From the NCBI GenBank assembly GCA_964383675.1, contig CAYLHX010000006.1, positions 1-55,600 on the forward strand: DNA of 55,600 bases, written 5' to 3'. Below, in pieces: positions 1-8,145 of this stretch. Numbering within the stretch: the first letter of the stretch is position 1; each line of letters opens with the position of its first letter. This DNA is from CAYLHX01 sp964383675. Its GTDB lineage: Bacteria > Patescibacteriota > Gracilibacteria > UBA1369 > LOWO2-01-FULL-3. A model generated the notes under the pieces. The model ran no database searches. It saw only the letters and a program-made list of their open reading frames with translations, and was not told where the DNA came from. Both the position numbers and the translations under genes were made by a program.

Positions 1-7
1 GGGTTCC

Positions 8-232
8 ATGCAAGAGATCTTCCAGACCGGACGTAGTTCGATCACCGTGCGCGCCGATCGAATCGGCGCGCACTCCGACATCTCTCAGATCCCCGGAGCC
101 GAGCCCAAGCTAGTGCTTCCCAGCGACGGACGTGAGTTCGTCAGCGTCTTCCTGCATCGCTGCAGCTGCTGTGGTGCCGAGGGGACGCCCGACGACATCG
201 GGCTTCAGCCCTGCCGCCGCGTCGTCGCCTAG
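8..232 (+). CDS. small GC-rich ORF, unknown function (possibly partial)
   Basis: A 74-residue frame with no family I recognise. It is rich in Arg, Asp and Pro and has a CSCC cysteine cluster near residue 53. By hand count about 58 of 74 codons end in G or C, far above the neighbouring genes, so it looks either like coding sequence from a high-GC source or like structured RNA that happens to be open. The frame is open to the left edge of the window, so the ATG at position 8 may not be the true start, and no ribosome binding site is visible. A 12-bp perfect inverted repeat (47-58/62-73) lies inside it. It is followed by a strong terminator, so the region is probably transcribed rightward. Whether it is translated is uncertain. 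Confidence 0.35.
   Translation: MQEIFQTGRSSITVRADRIGAHSDISQIPGAEPKLVLPSDGREFVSVFLHRCSCCGAEGTPDDIGLQPCRRVVA
47..73. repeat. perfect 12-bp inverted repeat with 3-nt loop
   Basis: GTGCGCGCCGAT at 47-58 is the exact reverse complement of 62-73, with loop CGA. The arms are GC-rich and would fold into a very stable hairpin in RNA or single-stranded DNA. A smaller 6-bp hairpin (187-192/198-203) lies downstream in the same GC-rich island. Confidence 0.7.
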
Positions 233-307
233 ACGCCTCATCCCCTGATTCTTCACATCTGATCTGCTCTCCTCTGGCCAACAAAAGAGCTACCGACGTC
301 GGGACTC

Positions 308-340
308 GGGCCGGCTTCTCAAAAAGAAGCCGGCCCTTTC
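308..340 (+). terminator. Rho-independent terminator after the GC-rich island
   Basis: GGGCCGGCTTCT (308-319) and AGAAGCCGGCCC (325-336) form a perfect 12-bp stem with loop CAAAA, followed by a short T-rich stretch. It separates the GC-rich island from the carB promoter. Confidence 0.8.
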
Positions 341-367
341 CCTATAAATTATCTCCTTTGTTTTTAG

Positions 368-396
368 TTGACCTGTGCTATATTATTTTTTAGAAT
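368..396 (+). promoter_or_regulatory. sigma70-type promoter of carB
   Basis: -35 TTGACC (368-373), 17-nt spacer, -10 TAGAAT (391-396). The predicted transcript start is about 30 nt before the carB ATG. Confidence 0.65.
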
Positions 397-431
397 CCGT
401 AAAAAGTTATCTCCGCAACTAACTGAATTTA

Positions 432-3400
432 ATGCCCAAAAGAGGATCTGCAAAATCTTCGCGAAACGCTTCAAAAAATAAGAAGGGTTTCTATTTCCCA
501 AAAATCAAGAAGGTTCTGGTTTTGGGAAGTGGAGCCTTAAAAATCGGTCAGGCCGGAGAGTTTGATTATTCCGGATCACAGGCTATTAAGGCCTTGAAAG
601 AAGAGGGCATTAAATCTGTTTTGGTAAATCCCAACATTGCCACAATTCAAACCAGCGAAGGATTGGCCGATAAGGTTTATTTTTTACCGGTAAATGCCTA
701 CTTTGTGGAAAAAGTAATTCAAAAAGAACGCCCTGACGGAATTTTTCTCTCTTTTGGTGGACAAACCGCATTGAATTGCGGTGTTGAGCTTTTTGAAAAG
801 GGAATTTTGGAAAAATATAAGGTACAGGTTTTGGGCACTCCGGTAATGGCGATTCAAAAAACCGAAGATCGTGATTTGTTCAATAAAGAGCTGGGAAAAA
901 TCGGCGTGAGTGTCCCCAGAAGCCGAGCCTGCACGACAAGAGCTGAGGCAGTGAAAGCCGCGAAAGAAATAGGTTTTCCCTTAATGATCCGGGCGGCTTT
1001 CGCCCTCGGAGGCCAAGGCAGCGGCTTCGCACACAACTCAAAAGAGCTTGATAACATGCTTGAGATAGCTTTTGCCTATAGTCCACAAGTTTTGGTAGAG
1101 GAAAATTTAAAAGGTTGGAAAGAGGTGGAATATGAAGTAGTCCGCGACCGCACAGACAACTGTATCACGGTTTGTAATATGGAAAATTTTGATCCGCTGG
1201 GAATCCACACCGGAGAAAGTATCGTAGTGGCACCATCACAAACCTTGACCAACCACGAATACCATAAGCTGCGTGAAATTGCCCTTAAGGTAATACGTCA
1301 CCTGGGAATTGTGGGAGAATGTAATATTCAATATGCTCTGGACCCAAAGTCCGACGACTATCGTGTGATTGAGGTAAACGCCCGTCTAAGTCGTTCCTCG
1401 GCCCTGGCTTCAAAGGCTACCGGATATCCTTTGGCGCACGTAGCGGCCAAGCTGGCACTAGGCTATACTTTGCCGGAATTAAAAAATGCCGTCACCAAAA
1501 CCACTACGGCTTGTTTTGAGCCTGCTTTGGACTATCTGGCCTTAAAGATACCCCGTTGGGATCTAAATAAATTTAGGATGGTCTCCAAAGAAATCACCAG
1601 TGAGATGAAATCGGTAGGGGAGATTATGGCTTTGGGACGCAGCTTTGAAGAGGTGATGCAAAAAGGTTTGCGCATGCTTCAGGTTGGCTTGCATGGGCTC
1701 GTAGCCAATGAAGATGTGAAAATTAAAAGTGACGAAATTGAACAGGATATAAAATGTCCAACTCCTAAGCGTATTTTGGTGATAGCAGAGGCGTTGAGAA
1801 AGGGGTATACGGTAGAACAGATTGCCAAGCTTTCCGGTATCGACGCTTGGTTTTTGGATAAGCTCAAAAATATCGTGGAGCTGGAAAAAACCTTGAAAAA
1901 AGCCAAGACCATTACTCCCGATCTGATGCTGGAAGCCAAACGCAAAGGTTTTTCCGATAAACAGATCGGCTTTATTAAAAAGAAAGAGGAGCTCGATGTA
2001 CGCAAGCAGCGCAAAAAAATGGGCATTTTTCCCTCAATCAAACAAATCGATACGATGGCGGCAGAATATCCGGCAAACACCAATTACCTGTACCTAACTT
2101 ATCATGGCGATGGAAACGATATTGTGGCCGGAAAGAAAAAGAAGATCATTGTATTGGGCTCCGGGGCCTACTGTATCGGTTCCAGTGTGGAGTTTGATTG
2201 GGGCTGCGTGAACGCGGTTGAAACAGTGGCACGCGAAGGCTATGAGACCGTAATGATTAACTATAATCCGGAAACCGTCTCCACCGACTATGATATCTGC
2301 GACAAGTTGTATTTTGATGAACTTTCACTGGAGCGTGTTTTGGATATTTACGAGTTTGAGAATGAGGAGATAAAGGGCAAAAATGTTACCGGTGTGGTAA
2401 TTTCAACCGGAGGGCAGGTCCCAAATACTCTAGCCATGAAATTACATAAGGCCGGTGTTAGGACACTGGGCACTTCACCAAACAATATTGATCGAGCCGA
2501 AAATCGTCATAAATTTTCGCAGATGTTGGACAAACTAGAGATTGATCAGCCAAAATGGCAGGAACTTGCGCGTAAATCCGACATCTATAAGTTTGTGGAA
2601 GATGTTGGTTATCCGGTTCTGGTCAGACCGTCCTACGTTTTATCCGGAGCGGCAATGAGTGTAGCCTATGACCAGGTTGCCCTGGACACCTTTTTGGGCA
2701 AGGCGGTGAAGATTTCCAAAGAGGCGCCGGTGGTGGTTTCCAAATTTGAAACCGGAGCCAAAGAAATTGAGGTTGACGCGGTGGCATATAAGGGCGATGT
2801 GGTAATCTACGCAATTTCCGAACACATTGAAAACGCCGGAGTACACAGCGGAGATGCCACAATTGTTCTACCTCCTCAAAAGCTTTACATGGAAACTATC
2901 AGGAGGGTTAAGGTAATAACCAAACAAATTGCCAAAGAACTGGAAATCAGTGGTCCTTTTAACATTCAGTTTTTAGCGAAAAGTAACCGCGTAATGGTCA
3001 TCGAATGTAATTTAAGATCCAGTAGAAGTTTTCCATTTTCTTCCAAAGTTACCGGTTACAACTTTATTGAAATTGCGACCGAATCGATGCTGGCTGCAAC
3101 TACGGGCAAGATGAGCAAGCGTGGCGAAAAGCTTTTAAAATATAAGAGTTATAAAACTCTAGACCTGGATCATGTTGCGGTAAAGGCTCCGCAGTTCAGC
3201 TTCCCGCGCCTAAAGGGAGCCGATCCGGTACTGGGTGTCGAGATGGCCTCAACGGGTGAGGTGGGCTGTTTTGGGGAAGATCTATATGAAGCTTTGTTGA
3301 AAGCGATGATCTCGGTTGGCTTCGAACTGCCTAAGAAAGGAATTTTATTTAGCGTGGGCAGCGTTGGCGATAAGGCCGATATGTTGCCGGTGGCTCAGAG

Positions 3401-3737
3401 GTTTGCTGAAATGGGTTTCAAACTTTTTGCGACCGAGGGCACCGCGGACTTCTTCCAGGAGAACGGACTTAAGGTTAAAAAAGTCTATAAAATTTTCACT
3501 AAAAAACACCCTAATGTTATTGACGCCATGAGCGGGCTAGGCATTGATTTGATTGTGAATATTCCACGCAGCTATAGTCGTTCAAACGTAACGGATGGCT
3601 ACCTGATCCGCAGAAAGTCGGTTGATTTAAACATTCCCCTAATCACCAATGTCCAGATTGCCAAGATAATGGTGGAGGCTTTAATGACATATGGAGTGGA
3701 CGATCTGAAGATCGCCGATGTGGCGGAGTACTTCTAA
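432..3737 (+). CDS. carB: carbamoyl-phosphate synthase large subunit
   Basis: CarB makes carbamoyl phosphate from bicarbonate, two ATP and ammonia supplied by the CarA glutaminase, feeding pyrimidine and arginine synthesis. The 1101 residues show the expected duplicated architecture. An N-half ATP-grasp unit starts at the KKVLVLGSGALKIGQAGEFDY motif region (about residue 27). An oligomerisation segment follows, then a second ATP-grasp unit with IIVLGSGAYCIGSSVEFDW (about residue 572), and a C-terminal MGS-like regulatory domain from about residue 965. The protein is slightly longer than the E. coli enzyme (about 1073) owing to a basic Lys/Ser/Arg-rich N-terminal tail of about 25 residues. No carA is present in the window, so the glutaminase partner must lie elsewhere. 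It has its own promoter upstream and appears monocistronic. Confidence 0.97.
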   Translation: MPKRGSAKSSRNASKNKKGFYFPKIKKVLVLGSGALKIGQAGEFDYSGSQAIKALKEEGIKSVLVNPNIATIQTSEGLADKVYFLPVNAYFVEKVIQKERPDGIFLSFGGQTALNCGVELFEKGILEKYKVQVLGTPVMAIQKTEDRDLFNKELGKIGVSVPRSRACTTRAEAVKAAKEIGFPLMIRAAFALGGQGSGFAHNSKELDNMLEIAFAYSPQVLVEENLKGWKEVEYEVVRDRTDNCITVCNMENFDPLGIHTGESIVVAPSQTLTNHEYHKLREIALKVIRHLGIVGECNIQYALDPKSDDYRVIEVNARLSRSSALASKATGYPLAHVAAKLALGYTLPELKNAVTKTTTACFEPALDYLALKIPRWDLNKFRMVSKEITSEMKSVGEIMALGRSFEEVMQKGLRMLQVGLHGLVANEDVKIKSDEIEQDIKCPTPKRILVIAEALRKGYTVEQIAKLSGIDAWFLDKLKNIVELEKTLKKAKTITPDLMLEAKRKGFSDKQIGFIKKKEELDVRKQRKKMGIFPSIKQIDTMAAEYPANTNYLYLTYHGDGNDIVAGKKKKIIVLGSGAYCIGSSVEFDWGCVNAVETVAREGYETVMINYNPETVSTDYDICDKLYFDELSLERVLDIYEFENEEIKGKNVTGVVISTGGQVPNTLAMKLHKAGVRTLGTSPNNIDRAENRHKFSQMLDKLEIDQPKWQELARKSDIYKFVEDVGYPVLVRPSYVLSGAAMSVAYDQVALDTFLGKAVKISKEAPVVVSKFETGAKEIEVDAVAYKGDVVIYAISEHIENAGVHSGDATIVLPPQKLYMETIRRVKVITKQIAKELEISGPFNIQFLAKSNRVMVIECNLRSSRSFPFSSKVTGYNFIEIATESMLAATTGKMSKRGEKLLKYKSYKTLDLDHVAVKAPQFSFPRLKGADPVLGVEMASTGEVGCFGEDLYEALLKAMISVGFELPKKGILFSVGSVGDKADMLPVAQRFAEMGFKLFATEGTADFFQENGLKVKKVYKIFTKKHPNVIDAMSGLGIDLIVNIPRSYSRSNVTDGYLIRRKSVDLNIPLITNVQIAKIMVEALMTYGVDDLKIADVAEYF

Positions 3738-3750
3738 AAGCCATTTTTAT

Positions 3751-3779
3751 TTGAAAAAACTTTTTTTTGCCGATACAAT
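3751..3779 (+). promoter_or_regulatory. sigma70-type promoter of pdxST
   Basis: TTGAAA (3751-3756), 17-nt spacer, TACAAT (3774-3779). Transcription would begin near 3786. This rules out the in-frame TTG at 3767 as the pdxS start. Confidence 0.7.
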
Positions 3780-3811
3780 GCCAGCGCTTATTTCCTTTAT
3801 TTAAAAAGAAA

Positions 3812-4711
3812 ATGACTGATAAAGCTCAAAATACGCCGAAGCTGAAGAAGGGTTTGGCACAAATGTTAAAGGGTGGGGTGATTATGGACGTAGTGAATGC
3901 GGAGCAAGCAAAGATTGCCGAAGAAGCGGGGGCCTGTGCCGTTATGGCGCTTGAGCGGGTACCTTCCGATATTCGTGCCCAAGGGGGCGTAGCCAGAATG
4001 AGTGACCCTTCAATGATTGAGGGAATTATGGCTGCCGTTTCAATTCCGGTAATGGCCAAGGTGCGTATCGGTCACTTCGCCGAGGCTCAAATTTTGGAAA
4101 GCCTGGGAGTAGACTATATTGATGAAAGCGAAGTGCTGACTCCGGCTGACGACCAGTATCATATTGATAAATCTGACTTTAAGGTGCCATTTGTGTGCGG
4201 CGCCCGCAATCTGGGGGAGGCGCTGCGCAGGATTCAGGAGGGCGCCGCCATGATTCGTACAAAAGGCGAAGCCGGCACCGGTAATGTGGTAGAGGCCGTT
4301 CGTCACATGCGAACGATTAACTCAGAGATTTCCGAACTTCAATCACTTGCTAAACAACAGGATGCCGACCGGGCTCTCTCGAAGTGGGCGGAGAATGAGA
4401 GGACAAGCGTAGAGCTGCTTAAAGAAGTTGTTGAGCTGGGTCATTTACCTGTGGTGAACTTTGCCGCCGGTGGCATTGCAACTCCGGCTGATGCCAGCCT
4501 AATGATGCAACTTGGTTGTGATGGTATTTTTGTGGGTAGCGGTATCTTTAAATCCAGCAACCCTGCAGCGATGGCAAAGGCTATTGTAGAGGCAACTATG
4601 CACTTTCAGGCTCCTGATGTTTTGGCGCGTGTATCACGTGGCCTGGGCGATGCTATGGCCGGCTTGGAAATCGACAAACTGGAGCAAAAGTATGCCGGAA
4701 GAGGCTGGTAG
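3812..4711 (+). CDS. pdxS: pyridoxal 5'-phosphate synthase, lyase subunit PdxS
   Basis: PdxS condenses ribose 5-phosphate, glyceraldehyde 3-phosphate and ammonia into pyridoxal 5'-phosphate as a dodecamer with PdxT (the DXP-independent vitamin B6 route). The sequence follows the family closely: KGGVIMDVVNAEQAKIAEEAG near the start, the lysine in PVMAKVRIGH, the second catalytic lysine in RTKGEAGTGN, and VVNFAAGGIATPADA near the C-terminus. The reading frame can be extended to a TTG at 3767, but that codon lies within the promoter; from ATG 3812 the protein has 299 residues, the usual length. pdxT follows after 30 nt, so the two form an operon. Confidence 0.97.
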   Translation: MTDKAQNTPKLKKGLAQMLKGGVIMDVVNAEQAKIAEEAGACAVMALERVPSDIRAQGGVARMSDPSMIEGIMAAVSIPVMAKVRIGHFAEAQILESLGVDYIDESEVLTPADDQYHIDKSDFKVPFVCGARNLGEALRRIQEGAAMIRTKGEAGTGNVVEAVRHMRTINSEISELQSLAKQQDADRALSKWAENERTSVELLKEVVELGHLPVVNFAAGGIATPADASLMMQLGCDGIFVGSGIFKSSNPAAMAKAIVEATMHFQAPDVLARVSRGLGDAMAGLEIDKLEQKYAGRGW

Positions 4712-4741
4712 ATTTCTCGAGCAAATTAACAAGAGGTTAAA

Positions 4742-5323
4742 ATGAAAAAAGTTGGAGTGCTGGATATTCAAGGCTCGGTTATTGAACACGTCAAATCTCT
4801 TCGGGGATTGGGCGCTGAGGTGGTGCAAGTGAAAACCGCTGACGACCTGCAACAGATCAGCGGACTTATTATTCCGGGGGGAGAAAGCACGACTATCGGC
4901 AAACTTTTGCAACGTTTTGGACTGGATAAAGCTATTAAAAACCGTGCAGCCGAGGGGATGGCAGTGTGGGGCACCTGCGCGGGAGCTATTTTGCTGGCCA
5001 AAAAAATTGTTGGCGCAGGTGCCGAAAAGGTCTCAAGCTTAGCCCTGATGGACATCGAGATCGAAAGAAACGCTTACGGAAGGCAACTAGACAGTTTTGA
5101 AACCGATATCACTTTTGAAATAGACTCCAAGCCCGAGCAGATTCCGGCAGTTTTTATACGGGCGCCACAAATTCTTAAAATCGGCCCCAAGGTAAAGGTT
5201 CTGGCCAAACATGGTACTGAAATAATCGCTGCCCGGGAGGACAACTTCTTGGCTACCAGCTTTCATCCCGAACTAACTACCAGCCAGGTAGTCCATAAAT
5301 ATTTTCTGGAACTTTGCAATTAG
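4742..5323 (+). CDS. pdxT: pyridoxal 5'-phosphate synthase, glutaminase subunit PdxT
   Basis: PdxT is the class I glutamine amidotransferase that hydrolyses glutamine and channels ammonia to PdxS. The 193-residue protein has the oxyanion/glutamine-binding motif PGGESTT (about residues 44-50), the nucleophilic cysteine in GTCAGAI (about residue 79) and the His/Glu of the triad in SFHPEL (about residue 173). An AGAGG stretch shortly before the ATG is one of the few Shine-Dalgarno-like sequences in the window, fitting its position as the second gene of an operon. Its 3' end overlaps the convergent gene at 5320 by 4 nt. Confidence 0.96.
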   Translation: MKKVGVLDIQGSVIEHVKSLRGLGAEVVQVKTADDLQQISGLIIPGGESTTIGKLLQRFGLDKAIKNRAAEGMAVWGTCAGAILLAKKIVGAGAEKVSSLALMDIEIERNAYGRQLDSFETDITFEIDSKPEQIPAVFIRAPQILKIGPKVKVLAKHGTEIIAAREDNFLATSFHPELTTSQVVHKYFLELCN

Positions 5324-6090
5324 TTTTCCTCTAAAATCATGCTTGGATTCACCAATACTCTTGCAGCTTCTGAAACGCGTTCGTGTGAGGCCACAGCACC
5401 TTGACCATAACCATCTCTGATGTTTCTTCGCATGGCCATAATTAAGTCCACAACTTCCTCACCCAGGCTTGCCGCAGAAGCGTTTATTTCAGCGTCGTTA
5501 TCTGCAAGGAGTTCATAAAAAGCGTATTCGCCAAATCTCTCTACAATAACCCTACCGTCAATAAGGTTTTCGGGTCCCTCTTCGTACCGTTGATATTCCG
5601 CTGCGGCCGCCACAATAATCTTTTGGACCTTGAAAAGATATTGAAATCTTATGGCGTTAACACTTAAGTCACCTAAAATCACCATATCGGCAGCTGACTG
5701 ACAGGACTCCAGCCCTTCCTCAATGGTGCGATCATCCTTCAACTCGTCCAAGAGCTCATCAAAGCTTGTGGCAATAGTTTCAAGCGATATTTGGCCGCTT
5801 GCTCCGGCGCGATATCTATCGAGGTGAACCACCCTGGTATGTCTGTGAAGCTGACTAATAAATGACTCGTGAATAGCCCTAACCATGTCCAAGGTAATTT
5901 CCTCAGGAGTGTCTATCACACATTGTAAACTGGCAACCAGCGCCTCAAAATTACGGTCTCTTTGCCAAACATCCGGGTAGATCTTAAAAAATTCACTTAT
6001 CTCCTCCAAAAATCTCTCGGCGATAAAAAGGGCCATTTTGGCATCCGGGCTTAATGTAAGTGGACGATTTATTTGTTGATGAGAAGACAT
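5320..6090 (-). CDS. hypothetical protein, 256 residues
   Basis: I do not recognise this family. The protein is soluble, acidic and predicted mainly helical, with no signal peptide or membrane segment. Local features are an FDELLDELKDDR stretch near residue 110 and two Ala-rich helices (AAAAEYQRYEE; NASAASLGEEVVDLIMAMRRN). It has its own promoter on the minus strand (TTGACA-17-TATAAA) with a leader of about 16 nt, back-to-back with the recR promoter, and it converges on pdxT. The codon use resembles its neighbours, so a lineage-specific gene is more likely than a recent acquisition. It is not obviously part of either the PLP or the recombination pathway. Confidence 0.75.
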   Translation of the reverse strand: MSSHQQINRPLTLSPDAKMALFIAERFLEEISEFFKIYPDVWQRDRNFEALVASLQCVIDTPEEITLDMVRAIHESFISQLHRHTRVVHLDRYRAGASGQISLETIATSFDELLDELKDDRTIEEGLESCQSAADMVILGDLSVNAIRFQYLFKVQKIIVAAAAEYQRYEEGPENLIDGRVIVERFGEYAFYELLADNDAEINASAASLGEEVVDLIMAMRRNIRDGYGQGAVASHERVSEAARVLVNPSMILEEN

Positions 6091-6112
6091 TCTAATGTTT
6101 TAGGAGACCACC

Positions 6113-6141
6113 TTTATACATACAATCAACATTTCTGTCAA
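6113..6141 (-). promoter_or_regulatory. promoter of the 256-residue gene
   Basis: Minus strand: TTGACA (6141-6136), 17-nt spacer, TATAAA (6118-6113). The start codon at 6090 is about 16 nt beyond the predicted transcript start. Confidence 0.65.
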
Positions 6142-6160
6142 GGTGTCTTGGTTAATGTTC

Positions 6161-6189
6161 TTGTTTTCTTTGAGCTATCTTTCTAGAAT
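6161..6189 (+). promoter_or_regulatory. promoter of recR, predicted leaderless
   Basis: TTGTTT (6161-6166), 17-nt spacer, TAGAAT (6184-6189). Only 6 nt (6190-6195) separate the -10 box from the ATG at 6196, so transcription should start at or next to the start codon. Confidence 0.65.
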
Positions 6190-6195
6190 TTGGCT

Positions 6196-6801
6196 ATGTC
6201 AAATTTCTTACCGAAATCAGTACGAACATTAATGGAAGAGCTGGCAAAACTGCCCGGCGTGGGGCCCAAATCAGCCCAGAGGCTGGCAATCTATCTGCTG
6301 CACTCTCCCGAAAGTAGAGTGCGTCCACTGGGAGAAGCTCTGCTTAATCTAAAGGAAAATGTGATTTTTTGCGAAGAGTGCTGGAATATCGCCGAGCAAA
6401 ACCCTTGCCAGATCTGTCATAACGAATCCCGCGACAAAAACACTATTTGTGTAGTTGAAGACATTCTTGACGTAGTGGCGATTGAAAAGACCGGTGAGTA
6501 TAAAGGGGTTTATCATGTACTGCACGGTGCACTTTCACCGGTGGATCGCGTCGGCCCGGAACAACTAAAACTAACCGCCCTTTTTGAGAGAGTTGCCCGT
6601 AGCGACTCCTTGGGTGAGGTGATTTTGGCAACCAATCCGAGTCTTGAAGGAGAGGCCACCGCATTGTACATTCAGAAACAACTTAAGGATATCGACGTGC
6701 GGGTGACCAGAATTGCCAGAGGCCTTCCTGTGGGGGGAGACCTGGATTACGCCGATGAAGTTACCTTAACCCGAGCATTACAAGGAAGATCTAACTTTTA
6801 A
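6196..6801 (+). CDS. recR: recombination mediator protein RecR
   Basis: RecR works with RecO/RecF to load RecA at gaps and ends. The 201 residues contain the helix-hairpin-helix (KLPGVGPKSAQRLA, about residues 16-30), a four-cysteine zinc site (CEECWNIAEQNPCQIC, about 56-71), a Toprim core starting at CVVED, and the conserved C-terminal segment GLPVGGDLDYADEVTL. ATG 6196 is chosen over the TTG at 6190 because it matches the family start MSNFLPKS and because the promoter -10 box ends at 6189. The next gene follows after 2 nt, so the two are probably co-transcribed. Confidence 0.96.
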   Translation: MSNFLPKSVRTLMEELAKLPGVGPKSAQRLAIYLLHSPESRVRPLGEALLNLKENVIFCEECWNIAEQNPCQICHNESRDKNTICVVEDILDVVAIEKTGEYKGVYHVLHGALSPVDRVGPEQLKLTALFERVARSDSLGEVILATNPSLEGEATALYIQKQLKDIDVRVTRIARGLPVGGDLDYADEVTLTRALQGRSNF

Positions 6802-6803
6802 TT

Positions 6804-7313
6804 ATGACTATAGAAGCTTTTAGGGTTCAGTATCCGGAGGGTGGGGTCGTGAGCCACAGATCTGTGTTTCAGGAGTATCAAAGCCTGGAACCGGAAGAGC
6901 GAGTCCTGGTGGATGAACTTCACTCTTATATATTAAACTTTGCCGATGGCCTGGCCAAAAAAACTTTTTCACCGACAAAGCTGGTAGCCAGAAAGTTAGC
7001 CAAAAGTGTCGTTTCCAGATTACTGGAAAAACTACGGGAAAACGGTATCAATCAATCCGAGGTGGGAGATATTGCCGAAGGTGTGTGGCTCCAGCTTAAC
7101 CATACTACCGCAAAAACTCCGGCCCTTGAGCAGGATCCGGCCAAGGTGCAGGTAGTGGATGACATTATGGCCAAGGCGAACATGCTGATGCCCTATTTTC
7201 AGGCACAATGGGACGAAATGGTAAGCAAGGTAGGTAAAGAAACCGGGAGTAAAATTATCCGCATTGCCGCAGCCCTGAGCTGGCCTCACGTCAGAGATTC
7301 TTTTGCAAAATAA
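6804..7313 (+). CDS. hypothetical protein, 169 residues, co-transcribed with recR
   Basis: I do not recognise this family. The protein is soluble and helical, with an SPTKLVARKLAKSVVSRLLEKLRENG basic helix region (about residues 55-80) and a GSKIIRIAAALSWPHV segment near the C-terminus. The ATG sits 2 nt after the recR stop, which suggests translational coupling and a shared promoter. The 3' end overlaps the convergent ispE by 23 nt. A link to RecR-dependent repair is possible from position alone, but nothing in the sequence shows it. Confidence 0.75.
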   Translation: MTIEAFRVQYPEGGVVSHRSVFQEYQSLEPEERVLVDELHSYILNFADGLAKKTFSPTKLVARKLAKSVVSRLLEKLRENGINQSEVGDIAEGVWLQLNHTTAKTPALEQDPAKVQVVDDIMAKANMLMPYFQAQWDEMVSKVGKETGSKIIRIAAALSWPHVRDSFAK

Positions 7314-8064
7314 CCTCGAAAGTGGAGGGGCCGCTGCCGCTAAGATGTTCTAGTGGCTGAAGTTTTTCGGCTATCTCAGGTATTGTTTCAAAATCATTAT
7401 GAAGATTTTTGCTAATTTCGATATAATCGCCCCGGCGGATTGCTTCCACTAATTTTTGCGTTTTTTCTAAGTCTTTACCACAACGCGAAAGGTCTAATTT
7501 TTGATACCTGGCTGTCGTTTTGTTGGCAACGTGCGCCGTACGGGCGTGAATTTTAAAATCCAAACCTTTTATTTCCGGCAGCCACTCCAGTTTTTCTCCA
7601 TAGCCAGTAGCTAAGGCTGTGCCCCCAAGAATGAAGAAAGGCACGTCACTGCCTAATTTTGCCCCCAGATCAATCAAGTCGTGGTCAGTAAGGTTTAGTT
7701 CCCAGAGTTCATTTAGACCCTTTAAAACCGCTGCCGCATTGGAAGATGCCCCACCAAGACCGGAGGAAAGAGGGATCTTTTTATGAATCATGATGCCGGC
7801 ATTTCGGGGAATTTTGTAGGTTTTTTTTAACAACTTCAGCGCCTTGAAAGCAAGATTCTCTTCCATTTTGATAAGGTGGTTTTGTTCTCTGTCTGCTATT
7901 GACGTATGGTCGTCTTCTGTTGTTTTAAAGATTTCAAGCTTGTCCTGTATTTTTTTTGCTTCAATAAATACTGTCTGTATTTTATGCATGCCGGACGACT
8001 CCCTCTCAATTATGTCTAGACAAAGGTTTAGCTTGGCCGGAGCAAGAATTGTTAGTTTTTTCAT
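7291..8064 (-). CDS. ispE: 4-diphosphocytidyl-2-C-methyl-D-erythritol kinase
   Basis: IspE phosphorylates CDP-methylerythritol in the MEP isoprenoid pathway and belongs to the GHMP kinases. The N-terminal APAKLNLCLDI carries the active-site lysine, PLSSGLGGASSNAAAVLKGL is the ATP-binding glycine loop, and GSDVPFFI carries the catalytic aspartate; GSGPSTFEV is the C-terminal GHMP motif. I place the start at 8064 (MKKLTILAPAKLN), giving 257 residues; an in-frame ATG at 8091 would add nine residues without family support. It lies downstream of ispDF (81-nt gap) and is probably transcribed with it. Confidence 0.95.
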   Translation of the reverse strand: MKKLTILAPAKLNLCLDIIERESSGMHKIQTVFIEAKKIQDKLEIFKTTEDDHTSIADREQNHLIKMEENLAFKALKLLKKTYKIPRNAGIMIHKKIPLSSGLGGASSNAAAVLKGLNELWELNLTDHDLIDLGAKLGSDVPFFILGGTALATGYGEKLEWLPEIKGLDFKIHARTAHVANKTTARYQKLDLSRCGKDLEKTQKLVEAIRRGDYIEISKNLHNDFETIPEIAEKLQPLEHLSGSGPSTFEVILQKNL

Positions 8065-8145
8065 TTTTGGCGAAAAAGGTTGACGTATCATTTTGCATTG
8101 TGTGGCTTTGGGGCTGGATAGTCAACTTCCGCTCTATTTTTTTGC

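Noticed and set aside
1679..2083. Long antisense frames inside carB and other large genes
   Set aside because: They are mirror frames of well-conserved genes, without their own start signals or recognisable products.
3767..3811. Longer pdxS reading frame from TTG 3767
   Set aside because: The TTG lies between the -35 and -10 boxes, and the family start matches ATG 3812.
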